Shown here piece by piece: positions 35,301 through 45,476 of a stretch of DNA of 64,000 nucleotides (position 1 is the first letter of the stretch; every line of letters begins with the position of its first letter). This DNA comes from Pseudovirgaria hyperparasitica (Eukaryota > Ascomycota > Dothideomycetes > Acrospermales > Acrospermaceae), in the NCBI RefSeq assembly GCF_010093815.1, contig NW_022985573.1:186928-250927 (forward strand), given 5' to 3'. The notes beneath the pieces are model-generated. The model worked only from the letters and a program-made list of their open reading frames with translations. It was not told where the DNA came from and ran no database searches. The position numbers were made by a program, and so were the translations under genes.

Positions 35301-38300
35301 CATCTGATCCAGATCGGAGACCATGAACAACTTCGTCCGCAGATAAACAACTATGGTCTTTCGCTCGAAAGCAAGCAGGGTGAGTTGTACCAATTAGATC
35401 GAAGCCAGTTTGAAAGGCTGTCCGTTGGGCAACCTGGGCGACCTCGGATCCCTGTAGCTCAGCTAAACGTACAGCGACGTATGCGTCCTGAGATATCGAA
35501 GTTGATACGGGAAACCATCTATCCTAGTTTGATCAATCACGACACAACCATCGACCTTCCAGACGTCGTTGGAATGCAGAAGAATGTATACTGGCTGGAT
35601 CATGACCATTTGGAAGAGGGAAAAAACTCCGACATGCACCAAAAGTCTCATTCTAATATTTGGGAGGTGGAAATGGTGCACGGATTGATCCGCCACATTG
35701 TTCGACAGGGTGTCTACAGAAGCAGCGATATCGCTGTCTTGACACCTTACACTGGACAGTTACAGAAGCTTCGCTCAGTGATGAGAAACGACTTTGAGAT
35801 CGTGCTTAGCGACCGAGATCAAGAGGCACTTGATAAGGACGGATTTACCGAAGGCGACGCAAGTCTTCAACAAGGAGCTGCCGGGCAGCAGTCGTCCTCC
35901 TCCAACGCCGTTTTGGAAAAGAAGAAGCTCAGTGATCTCTTACGGATTGCAACTGTGGACAACTTCCAAGGTGAGGAGGCCAAGGTGATCATTGTCTCTC
36001 TTGTCCGGAGCAATAAAGAAAAGAAAGTCGGATTCCTCAGGACGACAAATCGAATCAATGTTCTTCTCAGTCGAGCCCAGCACGGACTGTACCTGATTGG
36101 TAACTCTGATACATATTCAAACGTTGAAATGTGGCAGAAAGTTATCAACATGCTTCGATTAGCTGACGCAGTCGGAACAACTTTGGGGCTTAGCTGCCCG
36201 CGCCATATTGAAACCGAGATCATAGTCCACGAGCCTCATGACTTTCCCAAAGTCAGTCCAGAAGGAGGATGTCGTCTTGCATGTCTCTGGCGCTTGCCTG
36301 GATGTGGCCATATGTGCCAGTCTAGATGTCATTCGGAAAGTATGCACAGTGCATTCTTGTGCGCACAGCCTTGTCAAAGGCTACTTGAACCATGCGGACA
36401 TGCTTGCCAGAAGCCGACGTGCGGAGAGAATTGCGGAAGATGTCACATCAAGCTGAATAATGTGCCGCTTCCTTGCGGGCATTTCAAAGATAATGTACTC
36501 TGCTTCCAAGCACAGAATCCTGGTCTACTCTGCTGCTCCATTCTGGTTGAGAAGCTTGTCCCATCCTGCGGACATACCGTAAAAGTGACCTGCTCAATCG
36601 ACGTGGCGTCGGAAAGATATCGTTGCTCAAACCCATGCGCCTCAACATTACCCTGCGGCCACAACTGTCCGGGATCGTGTGGTAGCTGTAATGCCAAGGG
36701 CGTTGAAGGCAAAGTGTCGACGTCACACCAGAAATGCACCAAATTGTGTAGCCGTCGATTTGGCACCTGTAATCATTCCTGTCAAAAGGCTTGTCATGGA
36801 AAAGACTGCGGTCCTTGTCTCTCTCCCTGCGAAGTCCGCTGCCAGCATTCGAAATGCACCCTGCGCTGCCACGAACCATGTGCGCCATGCATTGAAAGAT
36901 GCACATGGGAGTGCCAACATCGTGGACGGTGCACCATGTAAGTTTTATGTCTCTGCGAGCTTGTTATCTTCGATCAACTGAGCTGATGCTGACCTTTTTC
37001 TTTCTTCTCAGGCCGTGCTCTGCACCTTGTAACAGACTGCCCTGTGATCAGCGTTGCTCGAAGAGTCTTCCTTGTGGCCATCAGTGTCCAGGTATATGTG
37101 GTGAAGCATGCCCAACCGACTACTGTCACGCCTGTGGCTCCAAGCCAGATGCCAGAGTTGATCTTCTGGAAATGAAAAGCTACAGCGAAATCAAGATCGA
37201 CGAGACTCCAATCGTGGTTCTCGGATGTGGGCATTTTTTCACAGCAGAGTCGCTGGATGGTCTTGTGGGTATGAGCGAAGTTTATACTACCGATGTGTTT
37301 GGAGACTTCACTGGCCTAGCAGATATCAGCGGCTCTTTAGCGATGAAAGTACCCAAGTGCCCAGACTGCCAACAGCCAATCATGCAATACATAACTCAGC
37401 GATACAACCGAGTCATCAACAGAGCGGTGATTGATGAAATGTCAAAAAGATTCTTGGTTAATGGTAAGACTGAGCTCCAAGAGCTGGAAACGAACGTTGA
37501 GGATCTTGAGTCAGGCCTCGTGGAGTCGAGGGAAAACATTAAGGACTCTGTAGAAAACTTGACGTCAAAGATTCGAACCCGATATCATGAATCCAAGAAG
37601 CTACAAAGTAAGCTTGAAGATTTCCTCCGGAACGTTGCAGATCGACATCAGCCGGCTCATAAACTCCACGAGGCCGTTGTCCAGGCTAGTAGGAGCAACA
37701 GTACAGACGATCCTGCATCTATTGCTGATGCATTTGGTTCACTGAGTATCCACCGAAACAGCATTGGCCCCGTCGAGCGAGACCGCAGAGTCACCTTTGG
37801 GGGTCGCGTTCTGCAGATGAAGGCGGAGTCCATCATACTAGAAGACAAGTTCCAGATCATAAAGAAGCTTCGATCCGGTCCATCCAACGAAGACGCGAAA
37901 CTCTCCGGCGGAAATCCACAAGATCTTACGAAATCTTTCATGAAAGCTTGCGCATTACTAATAAAGGACTGCGAGATCGAGAAGCTTCCTAAACTCGCAG
38001 TAGAAGCTTCAATCCACTTCGCCACAAACGCACAACTCTACCGCTCATCTCAATTGTCCGGTGAAGATAGAAAGAAGGCTACCGAGTACGTAGAAGAGGC
38101 GAAGGATTTGCTGAAGCAAGCGCATGAACTATGCGAGCAACCCTTTCATAATGCAAATCAACTGAAAACTTGCGTCGAGGAAAACATCCAGATTCTTGGA
38201 AGGGAGTGGTACGAAGAAGTGACTGCCAAAGAAGTTGCCGAAATCAAGAAGGCCATGGTAAGTGGTAGAGGAGGCATCGCAACACACTCGGGTCACTGGT

Positions 38301-38501
38301 ACAATTGCGCAAACGGACATCCTGTAAGCATCACAGTTAGCAAATACACAGTGTAGAGGCTAACACCCCAGTTAGTTTGCTATCGGTGAATGCGGAATGC
38401 CGATGCAACTTGCGCGCTGTCCGGAATGCGGCGCGGCTGTTGGAGGATCAAGTCATCAGGCTGTCGAAGGTGTTACCAGAGCCGCACAAATGGAAGAATA
38501 A
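32319..38501 (+). CDS. NFX1-type zinc-finger SF1 helicase (ZNFX1 / Hrr1 / SAD-3-like), about 1,982 aa
   Basis: Five exons: 32319-34411, 34459-35233, 35295-36937, 37012-38323 and 38376-38501. All junctions are in frame, with GTAAGT/GTAAGC donors; CTAAC branch sites are visible in most introns. Order of parts: Gly/Arg/Phe-rich N-terminus; CCCH finger (C41, C50, C56, H60); a long helical region; SF1 helicase with Walker A GPPGTGKS (666-673), a CEEAGE Walker-B-like motif (938-943), GDHEQLRP (964-971), NFQGEEAK and NRINVLLSR (1208-1216); NFX1-type Cys/His repeats (about 1270-1560); coiled coil; and an RZ-type finger at the C-terminus (C1936, H1940, C1947, C1956, C1959). The relatives ZNFX1, fission-yeast Hrr1 and Neurospora SAD-3 act in RNA silencing with RNA-dependent RNA polymerase, so a similar role is inferred. 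Key ATPase residues are intact. An in-frame upstream extension to 32169 exists, but its start is not ATG. Confidence 0.93.
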
Positions 38502-38655
38502 GAGTATATATGGTGGATAAAGCATCTGTGACAATTGAAGAGACTCGGATCCGGACCAATGGCGCGGATTCGGGCCAGAGTCAGGTGTTGGCTCAGCTAG
38601 GGAGTGGTAGAATAGACTTCATCTGTCCTCAACACGTATTGCCGACTCACAATTG

Positions 38656-39828
38656 TTACATTGCCACTAACGACAAGAACCGTGGTCGCCACACTCGTTC
38701 GGCCCAATCCATTAGCCAATGCAAGACTGCTACTACCTTCATTGCATCGAAGCAAGACCTCGAGCTCCCGATAGTAATCTGCTCCCACACGGTCATCTTC
38801 TGGTTATTCTTAGAGACGATTAATAAGTGCCAATCATGACCCTGCGCAACAAGAAGCGGGAGAGCAGGCCAGGGTCCAACCGTAGTGCCCTGAATGAGAG
38901 AAAGACGTTTCAGTAGAGCATCCGTCCATATTGCAATCTGTGGTTTACCGTCAGTCCATGATTTCATGGGACTCTTAGCGTCCACATGGATTGCGATGGG
39001 ATTGCGACGCGCTCGAGTTGTGTGATTCCAAGACTTGATGGACAAGCCGGGGAGTGGACGAAGGCGGGTCCAGGCCTGGTTTATGGTCGAGTCGGGCTTG
39101 AAAGTGACAACGTAATCAATAGCCCGCCCAGGGAGAATAGACCTGGCGAGCGATCCGGGTTCAATTTTGGCCGTTTTTCTACTGACGATCAGTATACGAT
39201 TCCGGCTGTAGAGAGTGCGAACCAACACATTAACAATCTCAAGGGTCCGCGAGTGCTTGCATGTGTCACAGGCAAGTTTGAGTAGTGGGTGCTGGACCTC
39301 AGAATTCCACCAATCCTCAGAAGCACCTGGTCCACGATCATGTTGTCGTGCTTTCTCTACAATACCCAGTATTTGCGGTGGGGTAGGCATGGTGCCAATC
39401 TTACAGCGCTGCTCCAGGTCGGTCGCCCATGAGTATTGGTAACGCATCCTTTCCACGGCCGGCAAAGCAGACAGTTCATCCATGCTATCGTACCCCAGTA
39501 TCCCAATGCCGTCGGCGAATCGTTGAATTGGTGTGCGCATCAGCGTGACATCTTCCGGCTCCGGCCCATCCCCATCCAGATCGTCATCGAAGTTACGGAA
39601 AACGACCGGGTTTTCTTCATCCTCGAGTATTTGAATCTGTTTTACGGGGCTAAACGTCCACTTTGCCGTGAATGGACGTCATAGGCGTCGGAACTTGCCT
39701 CGCTCGAGGGAGTAGGTGGCCTTGAATGTCAACAGGAGTCAGCGATTCTTCACGAATTGACAGCAGATCGCATACAATTCTTGAAGCGACTGGATCTCAT
39801 CAATCCAGACCTCGATGCTACGGTTCAT
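38656..39828 (-). pseudogene. PD-(D/E)XK-nuclease-like fungal protein gene with two in-frame stops
   Basis: A single minus-strand frame of 391 codons from an ATG at 39828 to the stop at 38656. It is interrupted only by TGA at 39739-39741 and at 39679-39681. The intact 294-codon stretch (39540-38656) has the features of the fungal PD-(D/E)XK-like family: SILPGRAIDYVV, a LRPLPGLSIKSWNHTT block, PIAIHVDAKSP (the D-x-K pair), then KPQIAIWTDALLKRL, a LLVAQGHDWHLLIV strand and a WEQITIGSS loop. Text on both sides of the stops stays protein-like (LQELYAICCQFVKNR, LERGKFRRL, KWTFSPVKQIQIL). It is most likely a gene recently disabled by two point changes; a shorter functional protein from 39540 is possible. 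The 3' end lies 155 bp from the helicase stop, convergent. Confidence 0.6.
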
Positions 39829-40130
39829 GAAGCCGATGGCGGTGCTGGGAAAGGCATCTTGACGACAGAACACGGTCTGTTTGTTGTTCGTTGTTGTGAG
39901 GACTTTGGCGACCGTGATAGCCGAGAATTGCCCGCCGGCGACTAGATTAGATCTAGACTAATTAGCGACAGAGGCGAGGAAGATGCGACAGACGACGTAC
40001 ATAAGAGAGTAACAGATTCACTCGGAGAGGTATAGTCTGATAGCTCGCGCAGCCTGGCCCTCTTGTGCAGCGCCTATCCTCTCCAGCATGATTTCCTCGT
40101 CAACCTTAGAGTCTTCACGCCTGGTGTTCT
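39829..40130. other. Intergenic DNA
   Basis: No gene recognised. It lies upstream of the decayed nuclease-like gene and downstream of the paralogue at 40131. Confidence 0.3.
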
Positions 40131-40603
40131 TCAATCCACTCTGCACACCTCCAGCTCCTCATCACCGTGTTGCTCCGCATTGCCCATATACTTTGCCAAT
40201 TCCAAGACATGGCTGGACATCACCTTCCTCTGCAGATCCTTGACGCAAATAAGGTACGAAGGATATGCGTAGTAGATCCAGCCATGACCGTCGGGGCAGG
40301 AGAAGGAAGACGGAGTCCATTTCAGGTTGGCCATTGACTTCAAGCCTTTGGGAATGGACAGGAGTTTGGTTTTGGTGCCGGCGGTGTTGGCCGGTGCTGC
40401 AGGTGACAAGACGCGTCGCTTTGATGCTGAGGTCCCCTCGCTTGACACGTCGCTTGACCGTATCTTGCGCCCCGGTATACGCTGCCTGTCCTGCTCTTGC
40501 TGTCGTGGCTCCTGGTCTTCATCGCCCAGCTGGCCAGTTAGCTTATCTAGGTGCTTCGTCCACTGTGGCCTGTTCGCTTTCACCTGTGGAGGATCTGTCT
40601 CGT

Positions 40604-40835
40604 GCGTGTCCTGCGTGTCCTGCGTGTCCTGCGTGTCCTGCGTGTCCTGCGTGTNNNNNNNNNNNNNNNNNNNNNNNNNNNNNNNNNNNNNNNNNNNNNN
40701 NNNNNNNNNNNNNNTGCGTGTCCTGCGTGTCCTGCGTGTCCTGCGTGTCCTGCGTGTCCTGCGTGTGCTGAGTGTGCTGCGTGTCCTGCGTGTCCTGCGT
40801 GTGCTGAGTGTGCTGTGTGTCTTGCGTGTCCTGCG
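40604..40835. repeat. 9-bp tandem repeat (GCGTGTCCT)n around an assembly gap
   Basis: Consecutive 9-bp units TGCGTGTCC with CTGAGTGTG-like variants at the right end. Being a multiple of three, it stays open in every frame on both strands, which creates the spurious repetitive ORFs here. The true length is unknown because the gap lies inside it. Confidence 0.9.
40655..40714. other. Assembly gap (60 N)
   Basis: Sixty undetermined bases inside the 9-bp tandem repeat. The assembler probably failed on the repeat, so the number of N is unlikely to reflect the real length. Confidence 0.98.
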
Positions 40836-41939
40836 CTTCTCCTGCCTTGCACAGACGATCTGTATCTAGTATTCGCGTCGTCATCGTCTCTTCCGCCGTG
40901 TCTCGAGTGGCCGGCGTGGATCATTGCTTTTCTACCCTTCTAAGCCACTTGAAGACTAGTTTTAGCTCATCGGCCTACATCTCCGACTATTAAGCCATCT
41001 TCCCTAACATGGCTATCAGAGAATCCATACGGGCATCTTTGCTTGGATCTGGTTTTGGAGATACTGCCGTACGGGATGGGGTGCTTTGGCTGGTCGCGAT
41101 TTGGTCGAGAGGTGGCGCCGTAGGACTCGCAGCGGCGGCTTAACTATATTAGTCTTTTGAAATAGAGGCTGGAGGACTCAAGAGAGTAACGTACTTATGA
41201 CAGCTCGCCCAACTCCCTCTAACGTTCCTGTGGCTTCCAGGCTACTTCAGCATGCATGGGGGACACCACTGGAGCCTCCTATAGGCTTGCTGTATTGGTG
41301 TTTGGCGTGCTAGGAGTGAATGTAGCATGCTGGAGCGTGGAGTGTCTGGGTGTTTGTGTGGTGCAGTTGTAGCGTCGCGTTGCGTCGCCTGTGACAGGAG
41401 ATCGACTGGATCTAGCCTAGTGACGTTTTTTTGCCATCTACGTCATTAGCTGTTCTCTATCTTCACACACAAAACAAGTCCTTGCAGTACCTACCTCTCG
41501 TCCATGATAAGAATAAGAACAGTGATAGGCGCTAGGGAGCATAATAACCGACACCATTGTGACGCATTCGCAGTGTCTCTTCGTTGAACACGCTGACAGT
41601 TAAATATGCGTGATGATAGGGGAGACGACGTTGCTAGGTACGATGCGAAAAGGCGCGGGGGCGTAAGCTAGGACGGGTTAGCCATTGGAAACGGGAACAC
41701 CCTAAGATCTCGAAGTTTCCGCTTGATATGGTCATGGCCATGGACGATAACGACGGGTTGATGATGGTCTTGATCGATTGTCGATGTGATTGATCTCGGA
41801 GGCTCAATCTGCTGTCTGGATCCGGGTGATGTCTTGATGTTTACTTACCTACCTGTGCGAGGTTAGATATCCTGTTTATCAATACTTGAAATCACACGGG
41901 CTTGGACTCGAATAGTTAATCATAGTTGGTGAAATAGGC

Positions 41940-41940
41940 G

Positions 41941-41967
<27 letters not shown>
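41940..41967. repeat. (GA)n microsatellite
   Basis: An uninterrupted GA run of about 26 bases. Confidence 0.95.
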
Positions 41968-41971
<4 letters not shown>

Positions 41972-41983
41972 ATGGGACATGAG

Positions 41984-42100
41984 CGGTACATGGATGGTAT
42001 ATGGACAAGACATGGACGAGACATGGACGAGACATGGATATGATGTGGACGCGAGGTCGATAGGACATGGACGAGACGTGGATGAGACGTGGGCGAGGAG
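41984..42100. repeat. Degenerate 12-bp tandem repeat
   Basis: Imperfect units of GACATGGACGAG, about nine in all, most regular at 42006-42040 and again at 42066-42100. Confidence 0.75.
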
Positions 42101-42675
42101 TGGATGTGGACCCGCTGGGCAGACGCAGGTGTCATGTGTGTCAAAGATGATTCGTAGAGTTGAGAACACTCAAATTGGATATATTATGAAGTGTAGAGAA
42201 GAGAGTCTGAGAGACTCAAAAGAAAGCTATTTAAGCAAGCGGAAGACCACTAGTCCCGGTTGGGAAGTGGGTGCTGCTCATGTACTCCTTCCTGTTAACA
42301 ATGTCGAGCACAGCTCCGTAGAGTGCTCCTGCAGCGGATACCAGGTGCGAATAGGACATAAATCGGATATGGGTGCGAGCCTAGCCAGTCTGGCATGTGA
42401 ATCTTGTGTATAGAGTATGTAATAGGAGACGACAAGAGAATAGATAAGGAGAAAAGAGTTAGTAGAAGAGGAGATGTCGAACGAAGAGACGGCGAAAGAG
42501 AAACGAACTGCGACTATTACCCAGCTTCTACGCAATTCATCAAGCATCATTCGTACCTATTAAGACACGGAGTTCATCTAAGATACAAGTGGAGTGGACC
42601 ATGAAACGGGCATAATTTATACCAGCTACTGATACTATCCAACTTCGATCAAAGAACATGGTCTTCCTCTGATAC

Positions 42676-43743
42676 TCACCAGATTCCATAGTACTCGCCA
42701 CACTTCACAAGCACTCCTAACAACGCCTGACGGAATGTGATGGCTCCCTTGGCCTTTCTAGCATTGTCTTCGTCCCCCTTCTCGGTTGCGATAATTGTGA
42801 TTTTAGGTGTCGGAAGGATGTTAGCTTTGCGATCCTTTCGCAGGGAGTGCGTGGCGCTCTGACTCTCCGCAATGGGCGCGTCCACGTCTTTGAATTCCAG
42901 GATAATCATAGTTCTCCAGTCAAAAAGCACTACGATGGGGCAATGCGGCGAATCCTCAGAGTACTTCTCGCACTGTTGCGTTATGTGGATGGTGTCAGGA
43001 TCCCGGAGATACCTGGGATGTTTGATCTCCTTGGGCCACTGTCTGAGACGTTCTGGTGGGATATCGGCTTCGCTACCGATCACCTCCACAGCCCGAGCAT
43101 CATGGCTGGCTGCGTTGAACAACGCGACGTCAATACGGCCCACTTTTTTGAGCTCGAGGAGCCCTAGAGAATCTTCACGTGTCTTTCTGTTGGCTGATGC
43201 TTCTTCTTCTCCTTCTTCTTCGCTGTCGTTGTCATCATCGCTGTCGTCATCATCACTGTCGTCATCATCGCTTGGTATGGCCGAGGACTCTCTTTCTTGG
43301 AACGCCAGCCTCATGTCGATGCGGGAGCGGGATGACAGATTAAACTCGTGCATTGGGCAGAGCTTGACAGTCTTGGGATTCTCCGACAGTGACAGCGCGA
43401 CTTCGAAAAAGATGATAACGGGAGTGGTGAGAAATGCAAAGGTGTAATGAGAAACATCAGCCTCAGACAGGGTGACTGCATTTCCGGTCTTAGGGCCCAC
43501 GAAGCGAGAGACTTCTTTCGGGGCCCTCCTAGGTACCAGTTCTATTCGTCGTTCAGCGGCTTCAGCTTTAGATCTCCAGTAGATACTACCTGCATGTCGG
43601 TGGCTGAACTCCCAACGACGTGCTGGCTCGGATGGTCTGGTTGGTCTTTTGTCTCTCTTGGTTTCGTCCGGAATCTCTGGTAATGTCTGATTGAGACACT
43701 GTCGAATTCGCAGTTGGCGGTAAATGCTGGAAGACGCTGACAT
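42676..43743 (-). CDS. Hypothetical acidic protein (355 aa or longer)
   Basis: An intact minus-strand frame from ATG at 43743. Residues 1-60 are basic. Residues about 95-150 look like a folded core (HYTFAFLTTPVIIFFEVALSL, KLCPMHEFNL). An Asp/Ser/Glu tract fills about 157-185. Then comes GLLELKKVGRIDVALFNAAS, a CPIVVLFDWRTMIILEFKDV strand pair and a C-terminal KITIIATEKGDEDNARKAKGAITFRQALLG. The E-F-K-D in the paired strands and the overall pattern might suit a restriction-fold-like protein, but this is a guess. The frame ends within a donor-like TGGTGAGT, so a further small exon downstream is possible. No family is recognised and no RIP-like stops are present. Confidence 0.65.
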   Translation of the reverse strand: MSASSSIYRQLRIRQCLNQTLPEIPDETKRDKRPTRPSEPARRWEFSHRHAGSIYWRSKAEAAERRIELVPRRAPKEVSRFVGPKTGNAVTLSEADVSHYTFAFLTTPVIIFFEVALSLSENPKTVKLCPMHEFNLSSRSRIDMRLAFQERESSAIPSDDDDSDDDDSDDDNDSEEEGEEEASANRKTREDSLGLLELKKVGRIDVALFNAASHDARAVEVIGSEADIPPERLRQWPKEIKHPRYLRDPDTIHITQQCEKYSEDSPHCPIVVLFDWRTMIILEFKDVDAPIAESQSATHSLRKDRKANILPTPKITIIATEKGDEDNARKAKGAITFRQALLGVLVKCGEYYGIW

Positions 43744-43896
43744 GTTGCTACCGGCGAGAATTCTAGAACGGCAGCAAGTAGGGGAGATCTGACCGCCATA
43801 AATGGACTTGGGTGGCTAGGTGCAAACATACGCCTGCAATCATCGCTCATCTGTTTGTGCGAATGCCGTAATCGAACGATTTACGGAAACAAGCGC

Positions 43897-44400
43897 TCAG
43901 CTGCTGGTAAATGTATTCTGCATTTTCACCGGCCCAACGCGCCGAGCGCTCTGGAGCAAGTCATTGTGCCTGAGAGTTTGCAGCTTGTTGTAGCATCGAG
44001 TGCTTGTCACAATCAAGAAACGATTTCCAAGCCGGTTAGTGCAGTGAACACCAGTGAACGCGCATTCCGCTCGCGCGATCTCTCGAAACCCAACCTGCGG
44101 TGAGAGCCCAGGAACGAAAACACTGTTAAGCCATGAATCGTTCGTCGTGTTCACGGTGACTGCGCCGACACTGTCGCCCAGGAGGGACGCCTCGTTGAAC
44201 GAGTGAGCGAGACCTTCCAGAGCTTACACAAAACGTGTATTGCCACAAATCCATACAATATCCAAGGTCTTCTTGAATTTCTCCTGATCAAATAACGCAT
44301 TTAACTATAGATTCATAGCTCGATCGCGCGAGTGCGTGGTCTCCCTCTTGTCGCATAACTGCCAGCCCTCTGCAGCTTTACTTTGAGTCGATCTTCTGGA
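43897..44400 (-). pseudogene. Decayed hypothetical gene with CAA/CAG-type stops
   Basis: One minus-strand frame reads protein-like for about 165 codons (AAEGWQLCDKRETTHSRDRA, LNALFDQEKFKKTLDIVW, ALEGLAHSFNEASLLGDSVG, GFREIARAECAFTGVHCTNR) up to the stop at 43897. It contains a TAG near 44303 and a TAA near 44227, both explicable as former CAG/CAA. An intact 85-codon piece (44154-43897) remains. The family is unknown. It lies just upstream of the acidic protein gene, in the same orientation. Confidence 0.45.
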
Positions 44401-45476
44401 AGTGCTGAATTCGCAGTGTCTGATTGAGCTCCGGTCACTGTATCTGTCGCTGAGTCGTTATAGGACGTCAATATCATTCCTCGACACGACGTCTGGACCT
44501 AACTATGCTGGAATAGTGTTTCTAGGAGATGAATTAATAGACCTCGAGCTAGAATTGCGATGCATTCAAATCTAGTAACCCAGCCTTATTGACTTCGCCC
44601 ATGCCATGTCCGATCTCCTGTGCTGATATATCTGTAGTTGCCTGCCTAGCAGTGTCCACCTCTTGTGTTTATAGCGCCGATAAGTTGAGTTGATGTGTGT
44701 CCATAGCCTAGTAGAGTTCAATACGTAACACCGTAATCGCACGAGGAGGTCGAGAGCCGACACCAAAGCGGGGGGAGGAAGAGAATGGGTAGCATGCTGG
44801 GGCTATAGGTCAATCACTCTCCAGCTGGTACTTGTAGCTGGACGGTACCTTGAGGTGATAAGAAGCGTGAAACTACGCAGTAACGCCGGATGAATGGGCG
44901 TCTAATAAACCTTCGACTGGGCTAGAAAAGAGTACACCAAGTGGTAGGACAAGATGCATTATTTGTAGACGATCAGAGTGGACAGCTGCTCAAGTATCAA
45001 GGTGAAGGCTTCCGAGAAATTCGGCCTCAGACAACATGAGCACGACCGGACGTCACGTTGCTAATCAGGCCACACTTCGCATGTGAATAAATGCGTGCTC
45101 ATACAACACACTCTGCCTGAATCCCCTGACAGTAGACACCGAATCTATGGAATGTTAGTAAGTCAATCACAATAGCTGGGCGTCGTACTATCATGTGATC
45201 AGATGACGGGAACCTCACCTCATCCAGATGCTAAGTACGATGTGGCCAAGACGAAGCCAACCGCAGGCTGAAGTCTACCACAAGCGTTGAAACGAAGAAG
45301 TGGGGTTAATATCTATAGATGATTGCGCGCGCACATAGCATTTACGTCTGTATTCTACACACGACTAAACACGTTGTCGGCTACGAAGCTCAAGGACGGC
45401 ATGCAACAGAGCTCGAAGTAGAGCCTGGGCGTAGTCCTACTGGTTTAAGATTCCTTTTGTCCAACTCATTACTCAA
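44401..45476. other. Intergenic DNA
   Basis: Nothing recognised. Short frames (44572-44766, 45319-45588) lack features. Confidence 0.35.

Larger units (their letters stand above)
40131..41400 (-). pseudogene. Decayed paralogue of the 22418-23729 gene pair, expanded by a 9-bp repeat
   Basis: The frame 40583-40131 repeats the conserved block of the 283-aa protein: LLSIPKGL, SMANLKWTPSSFSCPDG, GWIYYAYPS, EELEVCRVD. The N-terminal coiled-coil segment is recognisable at about 41030-40930 (DARMDSLIAMLGKMA), followed by TAA-TAG where the intact copy has Lys-Gln, and by another stop. Between these parts a run of (CAGGACACG)n on the minus strand replaces the polar linker and spans an assembly gap. 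A match to the upstream 145-aa frame (RRHLSTKS, AKAP) continues at about 41070-41200. The copy also lacks the C-terminal 80 residues. It is clearly related to, and more damaged than, the 22.4-kb copy; some stops are the C-to-T type. Confidence 0.7.
41401..42675. other. Intergenic DNA with simple repeats
   Basis: No gene could be supported. It includes a GA microsatellite and a 12-bp tandem repeat. The plus-strand frame 41979-42413 is generated partly by that repeat. Confidence 0.4.

Noticed and set aside
35463-37234. Minus-strand and off-frame ORFs within the helicase gene
   Set aside because: They overlap exons with clear helicase and NFX1 motifs and have no features of their own.
40265-40943. 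Six overlapping repetitive ORFs on both strands
   Set aside because: They arise because the 9-bp repeat and the N gap are open in every frame; only the frame matching the 22.4-kb paralogue is meaningful.
42872-43683. Plus-strand ORFs opposite the acidic protein gene
   Set aside because: Ser-rich antisense of an Asp/Ser tract; the minus-strand frame is longer and better structured.
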